From CAKVLG01 sp045637805 (GTDB lineage Bacteria; Bacillota; Clostridia; Christensenellales; UBA1242), in the NCBI GenBank assembly GCA_045637805.1, contig JAZUAE010000013.1, positions 48,473-112,472 of the forward strand: a stretch of 64,000 nucleotides of DNA, read 5' to 3'. Every line of letters begins with the position of its first letter. Within the stretch, counting starts at the first letter, position 1. This document shows, in pieces, positions 35,257-44,147 of the stretch. A program made the translations under genes and the position numbers. A model generated the notes under the pieces. That model was given only the letters and a program-made list of their open reading frames with translations, had not been told where the DNA came from and ran no database searches.

Positions 35257-35400
35257 GCTTATTTCCAAAAAACTTTATAAAAAATTTGCTGGAATATTTA
35301 TTTGAATCAATCTATTAATTTATCGTGCGTATTGTTAAATAAAGAAAAATGTTTAGACTCGACTATGACTTTTAGAAAAACCCACATCTCTATGAAAATA
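35257..35400. other. Gene-free interval after cysS
   Basis: AT-rich sequence between cysS and the tRNA-Ser terminator. No ORF with an SD, promoter pair or hairpin with a T-run was found in it. Confidence 0.5.
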
Positions 35401-35430
35401 AAAAACAACACACAAATGGTGTTGTTTTTT
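35401..35430 (-). terminator. Terminator of tRNA-Ser
   Basis: AACAACAC and GTGTTGTT pair around a 6-nt loop; on the minus strand a T-run follows directly after the tRNA. Confidence 0.8.
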
Positions 35431-35434
35431 ATTT

Positions 35435-35523
35435 TGGCGGAAGCGGGCGGATTCGAACCGCCGGTTCCTTGCAGAACACTCGTTTTCGAGACGAGCACAA
35501 TAGACCAGCTCTGACACGCTTCC
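35435..35523 (-). tRNA. tRNA-Ser(CGA)
   Basis: Acceptor GGAAGCG/CGCTTCC, discriminator G, encoded CCA, a long variable arm and the anticodon loop CTCGAAA with CGA. The 89-nt class II form and the G73 fit serine. Confidence 0.95.
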
Positions 35524-35595
35524 AAGCCTCTTAATTTTATCACAATTATTAATTAATAGTCTATTATATTTATATTAATTTTTCAAACCAAATGC

Positions 35596-35625
35596 TTGCT
35601 GATTAGGATTTTACGGTGTTATAAT
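35596..35625 (+). promoter_or_regulatory. mscL promoter
   Basis: TTGCTG (35596-35601), an 18-nt spacer and TATAAT (35620-35625). Confidence 0.7.
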
Positions 35626-35649
35626 AAAATCAATAACAAAGGAGGATTT

Positions 35650-36282
35650 ATGAAAAAATTTATTGCTGATTTTAAGAAATTTATAAGTCGCGGAAATATC
35701 GTTGATATGGCTGTCGGTGTTATTATAGGTAGTGCGTTTAGTGCTATTGTTACTGCACTTACAAATAAAATTATTATGCCTTTTATTAACTATTTACTTT
35801 CTGCAGGTGGGGAGAATGGACTTGAAAAAGCATATACTTTCTTGAAATATGCTTACAATACTGATGGAACTGTTGACCTTACAAAAAGTATATATATTGA
35901 CTGGGGCGCTTTTATCACCGCTATCATCAACTTCTTCTTAATTGCCCTTGTTCTATTTATTGTTCTTAGAATTGTAACTAGAGCAAATAAAATGTTCCAA
36001 GACACAATAGAAGATGTTACAAACAAAAAACTTAGAGAAGAAAAAAAGGCTGTTTGGAAACAAGCAAAGGCTGAAAAGAAAAACTTTAAAAAGGCTTGGA
36101 AAGAATATTTGGCTGAAAAAGAAGCAGCTGCTGCAGCAGCTAAAGCTTTAGAGGAGGCAAACAAGCCTAAAGAAGAGAAGATGGAAGATATAATGAAAGA
36201 CATTAGAACTCTTCTTCAAAACGCTAATGCTAAAGTTGAAGTTGAAACAGAAGCTAAAAAGAAAGTAAAAATTGAAAAATAA
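35650..36282 (+). CDS. mscL: Large-conductance mechanosensitive channel with long C-terminal extension
   Basis: 210 residues against the usual 120-150. The N-terminal half is standard MscL: FKKFISRGNIVDMAVGVIIGSAF (first helix, pore-lining) and a second helix FITAIINFFLIALVLFIVLR. From about residue 120 a Lys/Glu/Ala-rich helical stretch of some 75 residues has been added ahead of a short MEDIMKDIRTLL segment resembling the family's normal terminal helix. It releases osmolytes on osmotic downshock. The SD is AGGAGG. It is monocistronic. Confidence 0.95.
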   Translation: MKKFIADFKKFISRGNIVDMAVGVIIGSAFSAIVTALTNKIIMPFINYLLSAGGENGLEKAYTFLKYAYNTDGTVDLTKSIYIDWGAFITAIINFFLIALVLFIVLRIVTRANKMFQDTIEDVTNKKLREEKKAVWKQAKAEKKNFKKAWKEYLAEKEAAAAAAKALEEANKPKEEKMEDIMKDIRTLLQNANAKVEVETEAKKKVKIEK

Positions 36283-36285
36283 AAT

Positions 36286-36312
36286 TAGAAACGCATTTGC
36301 GTTTCTTTTTTG
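36286..36312 (+). terminator. Terminator of mscL
   Basis: AGAAACGC/GCGTTTCT stem with an ATTT loop and a T-run. Confidence 0.88.
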
Positions 36313-36320
36313 TCTAAAAT

Positions 36321-36349
36321 TTGACATTGTGATAATAATTGTATAAACT
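36321..36349 (+). promoter_or_regulatory. Promoter of the gene at 36369
   Basis: TTGACA (36321-36326), a 17-nt spacer and TAAACT (36344-36349). It shows that TAAACT can serve as a -10 in this genome. Confidence 0.78.
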
Positions 36350-36368
36350 AAAACTAACCGGGGGAGTT

Positions 36369-36977
36369 ATGTATTATTTAAACATAGACAATGTCATAAA
36401 ACAATACGACAACGCTAAAGGTTATTGTTTGGCTTATGCAAAACAAATAAGGGAACAATTTGCGGAAATGTCACACATAAATCTTTGCAATCTTATTAAT
36501 TTATTAAAGAAGGATTTTAAAATTGTCGATGATTGTGAAATAAATGAAGAAGAAAGAATTGCTTGTTTGCTTAGTAATAAGCAAGGCAGAGCTCAAGATT
36601 TAGTCGATTTTTTACTTTTAGTTTTGTTTCCGTTTCAAAATGTGAGTGCAACCAAGTTTTCAATGATTTTGGCTAATAGAAATGTTGTTGAGGGAGTGCT
36701 TGGTTCATCAACTAATCCGATTTATCACTTTGGACTATGCTTTAAGTTTAGTGATGAGAAGATGACAAAAGAGCGTTACATTGATATTAATCTGGCTTTT
36801 GAACAATTATTAAATATAAAGATTTGTACGAATGGAGAGCTCAGAGCAATATTTTCTAAAGATTTTTATTTTACGATTATCAATAGAATATACGATGTTC
36901 AAGCCGATGGTTTAGAAATGTATTATGATCAAATAATAAAAAACAGTGATAAGGCAAAACCTAGATCAAAAGTATAA
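36369..36977 (+). CDS. Unknown 202-residue protein
   Basis: The start at 36369 follows GGGGGAG. A helical, cysteine-containing cytosolic protein without signal, membrane segment or recognisable motif. The middle (LVDFLLLVLFPFQ) is hydrophobic but short. It is between its own promoter and terminator, so it is monocistronic. No function is proposed. Confidence 0.7.
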   Translation: MYYLNIDNVIKQYDNAKGYCLAYAKQIREQFAEMSHINLCNLINLLKKDFKIVDDCEINEEERIACLLSNKQGRAQDLVDFLLLVLFPFQNVSATKFSMILANRNVVEGVLGSSTNPIYHFGLCFKFSDEKMTKERYIDINLAFEQLLNIKICTNGELRAIFSKDFYFTIINRIYDVQADGLEMYYDQIIKNSDKAKPRSKV

Positions 36978-37003
36978 AAAACCCCAAACCGTTTGGGGTT
37001 TTT
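36977..37003 (+). terminator. Terminator of the gene at 36369
   Basis: AACCCCAAAC/GTTTGGGGTT perfect stem and a T-run. Confidence 0.88.
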
Positions 37004-37027
37004 GTTTTTATATGTTAAACTAATGCT

Positions 37028-37549
37028 ATGAAAATAAATGGTAAAAACGTACAAATATTTGCTTGTTCATCTGGTACAGGTAAGACTTGGCTAGCAAGAC
37101 AAAACTCGGATTTTGTAGATATTGATAGAGAAAAGTTTTTATGTAAATATCCAGAACTGGATAAAAATATAAGTGATAAAGAAATTGAAAAATTAAAGGA
37201 TAAAGTAAAAACCAAATCGAAAGATTTTCCAGAAAACTTTATTAAACGAATACATGATTTAATAGCTCGTGGAAAAAATCTCTTAGTTGTTCCTGAGCCC
37301 TTGATTATGGATATTATTCACAAAAACAACTGGGGATATGTATTAATTTATCCAGATAAAGATTGTAAAAACGAATACACAAAAAGAGTGCTAGAGCGTG
37401 GAAACAGTAAAGAATTTGCAATGTGGCATGATATGTTTTTTGACATGTATTTCATGCAATGTGAAAAAGATGATAAGGCAATAATGAAAATTAAGTTAAA
37501 GCCGGGAGAGTTTTTGTCCGATGTTGTTTTTAAGCTGGAAGATAAATAA
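37028..37549 (+). CDS. P-loop nucleotide-binding protein, kinase-like
   Basis: 173 residues. The Walker A CSSGTGKTW (near residues 13-21) is followed by DIDREKF, a possible Walker B/DxD-type segment, and an RVLERGNSKEF lid-like region. The layout suggests a small nucleoside- or nucleotide-kinase-like P-loop fold, but no family is recognised. It has no SD; the TGTTAAACT extended -10 (TAAACT at 37016-37021) ends 6 nt before the ATG, so it is likely leaderless. Confidence 0.7.
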   Translation: MKINGKNVQIFACSSGTGKTWLARQNSDFVDIDREKFLCKYPELDKNISDKEIEKLKDKVKTKSKDFPENFIKRIHDLIARGKNLLVVPEPLIMDIIHKNNWGYVLIYPDKDCKNEYTKRVLERGNSKEFAMWHDMFFDMYFMQCEKDDKAIMKIKLKPGEFLSDVVFKLEDK

Positions 37550-37552
37550 CGC

Positions 37553-37581
37553 TTGAAATGATAGTTGGGATATGATATAAT
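37553..37581 (+). promoter_or_regulatory. Promoter of the sugar transferase gene
   Basis: TTGAAA (37553-37558), a 17-nt spacer and TATAAT (37576-37581), extended by TGA. Confidence 0.82.
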
Positions 37582-37604
37582 TAACAAGCAAAAGAGGAAG
37601 AATT

Positions 37605-38318
37605 ATGTATAAACATTTTTTTAAAAGATTTTTTGATATATTATTATCAGGGCTCGCATTAATAGTGTTTGCTCCAGTTATGTTGATTGTGGCGATTTTA
37701 GTGCGTTGCAAACTTGGTGGACCAGCCATTTTTTCACAATATAGGCCTGGTAAAAATAATAAAATTTTTAAATTTTACAAGTTTAGGTCTATGACTAATG
37801 AAAAAGACGAAAATGGTAATCTTTTACCAGATGAAAAGCGAATGACTAAGTTTGGTAGAGCTCTTAGAAAAACAAGTTTAGACGAGCTTCCACAGCTTTG
37901 GAATATCTTTAAAGGCGATATGAGTATTATAGGACCAAGACCAAAATTGGTAAAGGATATGGTTTTCTATAATGATGAACAAAACATACGTGCAAACGTA
38001 AGACCTGGCTTAACCGGGCTTGCTCAGGTAAATGGTAGAAACAATGCTACTTGGGAAGAAGTTTTTGCTTATGACAAAGAGTATGCTGAAAAAGTGAGTT
38101 TTGCAATGGATTTTAAAATCTTTTTCAAGACTATAGGTAAAGTATTTAAAAAGGCTGATATTGTTGAGCAAAATCAAACAAAACAAGCATATTATTTTGG
38201 AGACTATTTGCTTGAGTCGAATCAAATTTCCAAAGAAGAATATGATGAAAAACAAGCTAAAGCAAAAAAACTGATTGAAGAATTGAAAACAAATAAAGTA
38301 GAAAAAAAAGAAGCATAA
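37605..38318 (+). CDS. Undecaprenyl-phosphate sugar phosphotransferase
   Basis: 237 residues, a bacterial sugar transferase (WcaJ/EpsL/PglC-like) that loads the first sugar-1-phosphate onto undecaprenyl phosphate. It has an N-terminal basic stretch and re-entrant membrane helix (FDILLSGLALIVFAPVMLIVAILV), then KFYKFRSM, LRKTSLDELPQLWNI, GDMSIIGPRP and RPGLTGLAQVNGRN, the conserved core. A charged C-terminal tail of ~50 residues is added. It stands apart from the polysaccharide genes at 62-64 kb and has its own promoter and terminator. Confidence 0.93.
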   Translation: MYKHFFKRFFDILLSGLALIVFAPVMLIVAILVRCKLGGPAIFSQYRPGKNNKIFKFYKFRSMTNEKDENGNLLPDEKRMTKFGRALRKTSLDELPQLWNIFKGDMSIIGPRPKLVKDMVFYNDEQNIRANVRPGLTGLAQVNGRNNATWEEVFAYDKEYAEKVSFAMDFKIFFKTIGKVFKKADIVEQNQTKQAYYFGDYLLESNQISKEEYDEKQAKAKKLIEELKTNKVEKKEA

Positions 38319-38345
38319 AGATTGCAGAATATGCAATCTTTTTTA
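38317..38345 (+). terminator. Terminator of the sugar transferase gene
   Basis: AAGATTGCA/TGCAATCTT stem with a 5-nt loop and a T-run. Confidence 0.88.
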
Positions 38346-38372
38346 TTTATTTAAATTAGTTTTGTCCTGAAG

Positions 38373-38402
38373 TTGTAAATTCCTTACCGTGCGTGATATA
38401 AT
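38373..38402 (+). promoter_or_regulatory. Promoter of the M4 peptidase gene, leaderless geometry
   Basis: TTGTAA (38373-38378), an 18-nt spacer and extended TGATATAAT (-10 at 38397-38402). Six nt later comes the ATG at 38409. Confidence 0.65.
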
Positions 38403-38408
38403 GATAAC

Positions 38409-41400
38409 ATGAGAAAATGTGACAATTTTATTAGAGTTATTTTGTCTATGCTTTTAATGCTAATTTTGCCAGTAGCATCATTATTTGTTCAGAATTTTAA
38501 TTTGCATGAAAGCGATGGTGAATATGAAATATATTCAACAGCAAATGCGACATATATATCAGGAACTTTCAAAAATGAGGCTAAAAACGCTATTGAAGCA
38601 AAGAATGTGGCTGGCGAGGTTGGTGCAAGATTTGGTATAAAAGATGTAAATAAACAACTTTATTATAAACAAACAATTGAACTTGTATATGGTAGAACAT
38701 ATCAATTTTATCAGTTACATGAGGGCTTTTTTGTTTATGGAAAAACGCTGTCTATTACTGTTGATAGAGAAGGAAAAGTTTTATCGGTAACTGGCAATGC
38801 GAACGGTAATATTGATTTAAAGATCCAAACGGATTTACTTGAACCAAACCTGAAAGATGTTTTGGGTGAGTTTGAGCCTTATAACATTTTAAAAACAGAA
38901 ATGGTTGTGTATGAAAAAGAAAAGGAATTTTTCTTTTGTTATAATTTAACTCTTAGTTCTACGTCTCATTATTCTTGTTTCATTGATGCTTATACTGGTG
39001 ATTTGATTGATGCTGTTCCATTAACAAACAATTTGTCAACATTGCCTTCAAGTGGTTATACTATTACACCGGAAGAAGTTGATCAAAAAGATGCTTTAAA
39101 TAACAACATTAGTGTTATTATGGAAAAATATGTTTCAAGTTCAGGCTCTGATACATTTTATCTTTTAGCTGATAGTAGTAAAAATATTTATATGGCAGAT
39201 AATAAAAACAAAACATCTTACTCGGGTTATGATTACTATACTTCGACTACTGGTAAAATAACAGACAGTGTTGCCGTGACGGCTTATATTAATCTGATCA
39301 CAGCTTACGACTTCTATAAAGATTATTTAAGTGTAGAAGGTATTTCTGATGGAAATGATGGAAAGATAACATTAACGGCTCTTGTTCACTATGATACAAA
39401 TATGAAGAATGCTGCGTATGTTTATACGTACTCAAGTTCATCACATTATTTTATATTTGGTGATGGTGGAGATGTTTATAAAACAGATCCGGTAACCCAA
39501 GAAAAAGAGTATTTATATACATACAACAATTTTGCACTTGGGTTAGATGTTGTTGGACATGAATATACTCATGCAATGACAAGGTCCATTGTTGACTTTA
39601 AATATTTAAACGAATCAGGTGCACTTAGTGAAGCTTATTCAGATATGTTTGGAGCAATGATAGAGGCTGTAAAAAATAATTACACCTTTGAAGATTCTAA
39701 GTTTTGGGCAATCGGTGAAGACCTTTTAGAAGAAGATGGTAGATGTGTTAGAAACTTAAAGAATCCTAAAGTGACTAGTTACGCAAACAAGGTTGCTGAC
39801 TGTCTTTGGAACCATGATCATGACGATGCTGGTTGTGATAGAGGTGGTGTACATTCAAACTGTCAGATATTTACTTATGCAATATATAAAATGTATGAGG
39901 CAGATGTTTTTTCTGATATAAATTCAATGGCAACATTGCTTTATAGCTCATTGCCTTATCTAACCACTACTGCTACATTGTTAGATTCAAGAGCAGCACT
40001 CTTGCTCGCAGCAGAACATTTAAAACTGGGTGATGAAACAAAAGTTTCAATTATGAATAGTTTCGCGGCAGTTGGACTTGGTAAAGAATCTAGAAGTTGT
40101 TTATTTTATGAAGATGAAACAATGACTGGGGAACCTATTGCAGTAAGTGATGAAATAGGTGCAACAATAGAAATACCTGCTTGTTCTTTTGAAAAAGAGG
40201 GAAAAGTGTTTTGGTACTGGACGAATGCTAAAGGTGAAGTCTTAGAGGCTGGAAAGTCCTTTACAATGGGAAGCGAAAATCTATCGTTTTATGCTGTATG
40301 GAGCGAAAATGAATTAAGTGTACTGGAAGGTGATGGAAATGATTTATCTCCATACTTAATAGAAGATTATTTTGACTTAAAGACGGTTGGTTATTATGTA
40401 AATCAGAATGCTTATGAAGGGCAATACAATTCTGCATGCTATGAAATTGTTGCCGATATAGATATGTCTAACGATTTATGGATTCCTATCGGAACAAAAG
40501 AAAATCCTTTTAATGGTAGTTTTGATGGCGGAAAATATAAAATTAATAATATAAATCTCAATGCAGATAGTTCAAGAGAATATAATGGCTTATTTGGATA
40601 TCTTGGAAGCGGTGCTTACATTTTCAATATTGTAATAAGTGATGTTGATATAATTACTCAGGCAAAATATACAGGGGCCGTTGCTGGCTTTTCAAATGGC
40701 ACTATAACAAAGTGTACAAACAATGCAAACATACAATCAACAGATATTGCTGGAGGTATTATAGGACTGGCTGAAACAACAGGTTCAACAATAATTGAAG
40801 ATTGTATTAATAGAGGAGAGATTTCTGCAAATACAGCTGGTGGCATTATAGGTCATGCTTATTCTTCTATGGCAAGCGCAGATAGTGACGTTTATTATTC
40901 GGGTTATGTAGTTAATTCATATAACACGGCTACTATTTGTGGAGCGTTTGCGGGCGGTATTTGTGGACAAGCTAATGGAGTCTACTTTTTAAACTGCATT
41001 AATAATGGATTTATAAATGCGGTATCTGGAATTGCGGGCGGTATTTGTGGTATTATTACATTACAAGACATGATAAATTCTCCGCTTGCTAATCCAGCAA
41101 TCATGGTTTATGGCGGAATTTTCTCAGCTAAGGTTTCAGCTGATGTTGAAGCAACTACAAAAGGAGCGTTAGTTGGAAAAGTTGAATGCATTAATCAAAG
41201 TGGCGTAATATATTTGGAAAATAATACAATCAAATCCACATACACTTTAGTTGGAAATTTTAAAGTTTTTACAAGTAATGAGTCTGCGGTCGTAAAATTT
41301 ATAAACAATAAAACAACGAACGACAATGCGTTTGATGGCGATTTTGACTACGACAATTTAGAATTTTATATCGCAGCAGAAAAATGGACCGTATTAAATG

Positions 41401-43091
41401 GCTATACACCATACAATTTCATATTTACATGGCAGATTGTTGAAAATGACATGCCAACATTTGTCGTAATGGAAAACTGGTTTGGTGTTGGATACGATTA
41501 CATAACTTCTCTTTCAAGGTACGAATCACCATTTGATGGCTATGGAACTAGCTCTAATCCGTATAAAATTAAAAATGCAAAACAATTGGCCGCACTTAGT
41601 GTATATGTCGCTAATGGATACAATTTTGCGGGGCAATATTTCAAATTAACTGCAGACATAGATTTAAATGGAAAGGCTTGGGTTGGAATAGGTATAATGA
41701 ATAGGGCCGCCACGGATTGGTATTGTGGTTTTTCTGGAACATTTGATGGTAATGGATACGTTATTGAAAACCTAACAGGTTCAACTCTTGGTAGTGTTGT
41801 GGAAGATCAGGATTATATTGTAGGCTATAGAACACAAATATTCTTTGGTTCATTATTTGGTATTACTGCACCATACTTTTATGAGTATGAAGGTAAAGCT
41901 TATTCGTATTATCCAACAATTAAAAATGTGATAATTAGAAATTCAAATGTGTCGGGAGTATATTCCGCAGGATTTGTTGGACTAGCCCTCAGTTCGTTAA
42001 ATATTGAGAATTGTTATAACATTAATGGAACAATTACTTCTTCAGGCTTTGCTGGCGGTATAGTTGGATATTTAGGAAGCAATGATTTTGACATTTCTTA
42101 TACCGGGGTTGAAGACCAAATCGCCACAATCAAAAATTGCTATACAAATGCAACTATTAGTGGAACAATCGCAGGTGGTTTAATAGGTTATGCTGAAAAT
42201 ACAAGCGATTCACTCAAGATGACACTAAATTTAATAAATTGTGTTAATGTTGGAAATGTATTTGGTGTAGGTGTCGATTTAAACGCTGAAAATGCTTATA
42301 GTTCTAGCAGTGTTGGTGGTATTATGGGTTCTTCCATTGCAGCTATAACTAATTTTGAAAACTGCATTTTTGGTGGAATCGTAAAATCTTACACGGCTTA
42401 TGGTGCTGTCGGGGGCATACTTGGAACGCTCGGGCATAAAAGTTACGGACAGTCTTCTCTTACAATGAGTTTTGTGGGGTGTAAAGTTTATGGGGAACTT
42501 TTAAATCTTGTAGATAATGATTCATTAAGAGTGGGAGCCTTAATAGGCTCATCTGCAGGAGAGGAAATTGCGACGGTTAATATTTCGAATATAAATAAAA
42601 CACACTATTTAACAAAGTATGTGCCTTTTGGAAGAAATGTGGTAGGAAATCAATTAACAATTTGTGAATACGAAGGTGCAGATGATAATGCTTATAATTT
42701 TAACGATCTTAATTACTTTAAAAGTGATAAATTGTCGCAAACCTATCAATTTTCAGAAGAGATAATGGACAAACTTCGAACAAAATACACAGTTGTTTAT
42801 AAAGATGAAAATGTTATATTCGATATTCAGTCGTATATATCAGGTACAACTTTTAACTCTAATCCTAAAAAATATAATCCATTTAAAAGTTCAGACTTTT
42901 TTTATGATTATAGGTTTGTAGGTTGGGATTACAGTGGTGACGTTTTAAGCGATTTAGAAGTTCATGCTCTTTATGAAAAGACAATAAAACCTCAAGGTAT
43001 TGTCCTTTTAATAGCAATTTTACTTATTTGTTTCCTAGTACCTATAATGATTGTTGTTCGTAATCATTTTAAGAAAAAAGAACATAGATAA
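38409..43091 (+). CDS. Membrane-anchored M4 metallopeptidase with GLUG-type repeats
   Basis: 1560 residues, with an N-terminal signal/TM (about residues 10-29), an FTP/PepSY-like propeptide region (to ~200) and an M4 (thermolysin-like) domain with HEYTH (His384, Glu385, His388), third zinc ligand Glu408 in GALSEAYSD and catalytic-site His482. Then a short InlB B-repeat-like piece (ends in YAVWSE, near 635) and two blocks of GLUG-type GG-I-x-G repeats (about 760-900, 1200-1450). A second YKDE/ALYE segment, a C-terminal TM (about 1530-1552) and a basic tail complete it. It is predicted to be tethered at the cell surface. The start has no SD and a -10 box 6 nt upstream. Confidence 0.93.
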   Translation: MRKCDNFIRVILSMLLMLILPVASLFVQNFNLHESDGEYEIYSTANATYISGTFKNEAKNAIEAKNVAGEVGARFGIKDVNKQLYYKQTIELVYGRTYQFYQLHEGFFVYGKTLSITVDREGKVLSVTGNANGNIDLKIQTDLLEPNLKDVLGEFEPYNILKTEMVVYEKEKEFFFCYNLTLSSTSHYSCFIDAYTGDLIDAVPLTNNLSTLPSSGYTITPEEVDQKDALNNNISVIMEKYVSSSGSDTFYLLADSSKNIYMADNKNKTSYSGYDYYTSTTGKITDSVAVTAYINLITAYDFYKDYLSVEGISDGNDGKITLTALVHYDTNMKNAAYVYTYSSSSHYFIFGDGGDVYKTDPVTQEKEYLYTYNNFALGLDVVGHEYTHAMTRSIVDFKYLNESGALSEAYSDMFGAMIEAVKNNYTFEDSKFWAIGEDLLEEDGRCVRNLKNPKVTSYANKVADCLWNHDHDDAGCDRGGVHSNCQIFTYAIYKMYEADVFSDINSMATLLYSSLPYLTTTATLLDSRAALLLAAEHLKLGDETKVSIMNSFAAVGLGKESRSCLFYEDETMTGEPIAVSDEIGATIEIPACSFEKEGKVFWYWTNAKGEVLEAGKSFTMGSENLSFYAVWSENELSVLEGDGNDLSPYLIEDYFDLKTVGYYVNQNAYEGQYNSACYEIVADIDMSNDLWIPIGTKENPFNGSFDGGKYKINNINLNADSSREYNGLFGYLGSGAYIFNIVISDVDIITQAKYTGAVAGFSNGTITKCTNNANIQSTDIAGGIIGLAETTGSTIIEDCINRGEISANTAGGIIGHAYSSMASADSDVYYSGYVVNSYNTATICGAFAGGICGQANGVYFLNCINNGFINAVSGIAGGICGIITLQDMINSPLANPAIMVYGGIFSAKVSADVEATTKGALVGKVECINQSGVIYLENNTIKSTYTLVGNFKVFTSNESAVVKFINNKTTNDNAFDGDFDYDNLEFYIAAEKWTVLNGYTPYNFIFTWQIVENDMPTFVVMENWFGVGYDYITSLSRYESPFDGYGTSSNPYKIKNAKQLAALSVYVANGYNFAGQYFKLTADIDLNGKAWVGIGIMNRAATDWYCGFSGTFDGNGYVIENLTGSTLGSVVEDQDYIVGYRTQIFFGSLFGITAPYFYEYEGKAYSYYPTIKNVIIRNSNVSGVYSAGFVGLALSSLNIENCYNINGTITSSGFAGGIVGYLGSNDFDISYTGVEDQIATIKNCYTNATISGTIAGGLIGYAENTSDSLKMTLNLINCVNVGNVFGVGVDLNAENAYSSSSVGGIMGSSIAAITNFENCIFGGIVKSYTAYGAVGGILGTLGHKSYGQSSLTMSFVGCKVYGELLNLVDNDSLRVGALIGSSAGEEIATVNISNINKTHYLTKYVPFGRNVVGNQLTICEYEGADDNAYNFNDLNYFKSDKLSQTYQFSEEIMDKLRTKYTVVYKDENVIFDIQSYISGTTFNSNPKKYNPFKSSDFFYDYRFVGWDYSGDVLSDLEVHALYEKTIKPQGIVLLIAILLICFLVPIMIVVRNHFKKKEHR

Positions 43092-43093
43092 TA

Positions 43094-43143
43094 CAAAAAG
43101 TGGCTCAATGCTCGATAAAATCTAGCAAAAAGCCACTTTTTTT
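43094..43143 (+). terminator. Terminator of the M4 peptidase gene
   Basis: AAAAAGTGGCT/AGCCACTTTTT stem around a longer loop, then a T-run. Confidence 0.82.
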
Positions 43144-43175
43144 TGAAAAAAGTGCTAATTTTAGTAAAAATCATT

Positions 43176-43204
43176 TTGAAATGATTTTGCTAGTATGGTA
43201 AAAT
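43176..43204 (+). promoter_or_regulatory. HU gene promoter
   Basis: TTGAAA (43176-43181), a 17-nt spacer and an extended TGGTAAAAT (-10 at 43199-43204). Confidence 0.75.
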
Positions 43205-43263
43205 ATAAACATAGATGGAGTGAGGTTAAAACTTAATCCACATATAAAAGGAGGATAAAAAAC

Positions 43264-43536
43264 ATGAATAAAGGAGAATTTTTAAGAGCAGTTGCTGATA
43301 AGGCTGGCGCAACAATTAAAGACGCTACAGCATTCTATGATGCTTACGTTGCAGTAGTTGAAGAAGCTATGAAGAAAAATGACAAAGTTACACTTGTTGG
43401 CTTTGGTACATTTGAAGCAAAGAAAAGACCAGCAAGAGTTTGCAACAACCCTGCTACAGGTGCAAAAGTTAAAGTTGCAGCTTGCACAGTTCCAGTTCTT
43501 AAATTTGGCAAAAGCTTTAAAGCTAAATTAAACTAA
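43264..43536 (+). CDS. hup: HU-family DNA-binding protein
   Basis: 90 residues. MNKGEFLRAVADKAGATIKDA start, VTLVGFGTFEAKKRPARVCNNPATG (the beta-arm with its Pro) and VPVLKFGKSFKAKLN end, the full HU fold. It bends and compacts DNA as a dimer. A strong AGGAGG SD and a 55-nt leader suggest high expression. Confidence 0.97.
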   Translation: MNKGEFLRAVADKAGATIKDATAFYDAYVAVVEEAMKKNDKVTLVGFGTFEAKKRPARVCNNPATGAKVKVAACTVPVLKFGKSFKAKLN

Positions 43537-43545
43537 TAGTAAACA

Positions 43546-43574
43546 AAAAAGACCACAATTTGTGGTCCTTTTTT
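43546..43574. terminator. Bidirectional terminator
   Basis: GACCACAA/TTGTGGTC with A- and T-runs, between hup and the convergent gene. Confidence 0.88.
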
Positions 43575-43580
43575 ATTGCG

Positions 43581-43952
43581 TTAATTTAATGGCTGATATT
43601 CAGGGGTTTTGTATTTTTTTTCTTTACCAAGAGTTTCCAAATAATGTAAAGCTTGTCCTGTGATATCGTTTGTATATTTCAAAAGATCTATTGGGTTGTT
43701 TGTTTTTGAATAGTAAGCTTTTGTCCTTGCGTCGTAGAATATTAAATCGTTATACGAAAATGTCACATCTGAAAAATCAAATTTATATATGTTATTCATA
43801 AAATCAGTTTGTGGTCTGCGTGCATCAGTTGCATAAGCTCTAGCAAAGTTAATAACCTCTTGGTCACTAAAAGAGTTTGATTCGCCATTACTTAATTTTG
43901 AGTATAAACCCATAGATATTAGATGATATTTATTTACATTAATTATTGCCAT
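43581..43952 (-). CDS. Unknown 123-residue protein
   Basis: The start at 43952 follows GGAGG; five codons upstream an in-frame ATG lacks an SD. A small soluble protein with many aromatic residues (KYHLISMGLYSK, YDARTKAYYSK). No family is recognised. It has a clear promoter (TTGACT-17-TAAAAT, 43977-44005) that ends 2 bp from the left direct repeat of the IS element, so the insertion left it intact. Confidence 0.65.
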   Translation of the reverse strand: MAIINVNKYHLISMGLYSKLSNGESNSFSDQEVINFARAYATDARRPQTDFMNNIYKFDFSDVTFSYNDLIFYDARTKAYYSKTNNPIDLLKYTNDITGQALHYLETLGKEKKYKTPEYQPLN

Positions 43953-43976
43953 AATTATATCCTCCAAATTATTGTT

Positions 43977-44005
43977 ATTTTAACCTAAAATTGTTTAAAA
44001 GTCAA
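43977..44005 (-). promoter_or_regulatory. Promoter of the gene at 43581-43952
   Basis: On the minus strand TTGACT (44000-44005), a 17-nt spacer and TAAAAT (43977-43982). Confidence 0.75.
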
Positions 44006-44007
44006 TA

Positions 44008-44021
44008 CTATAGTTGCAATA
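44008..44021. repeat. Left flanking direct repeat of the IS element
   Basis: CTATAGTTGCAATA, identical to 46356-46369; candidate target-site duplication. Confidence 0.8.
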
Positions 44022-44022
44022 T

Positions 44023-44048
44023 GCATATTTTCATTTTAATTGCAACAG
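44023..44048 (+). repeat. Left terminal inverted repeat
   Basis: 26 bp beginning GCATATT and ending GCAACAG, 19/26 matches to the right repeat. Confidence 0.75.
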
Positions 44049-44102
44049 TTTTATTTAGAATTAGGTTTGTTTATTGTTGCTAGTTCTTTCTTTTCTTTGT
44101 GT

Positions 44103-44147
44103 CCAAAATAAAAGACATTCCTATTTTTATAGAATGTCTTATTTTAC
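44103..44147 (-). terminator. Terminator of the IS passenger gene
   Basis: AGACATTC/GAATGTCT stem with T-rich flanks, inside the element. Confidence 0.7.

Noticed and set aside
35246..35263. Palindrome at the cysS stop as a terminator
   Set aside because: A perfect GAAATAAG/CTTATTTC repeat without loop or following T-run; not a functional intrinsic terminator by itself.
35302..35514. Plus-strand ORF across tRNA-Ser
   Set aside because: It overlaps a complete tRNA-Ser and its terminator, and has no SD.
43230..43245. TTAATCCACA near the HU gene as a DnaA box
   Set aside because: One extra base relative to the consensus, single copy, inside the HU leader.
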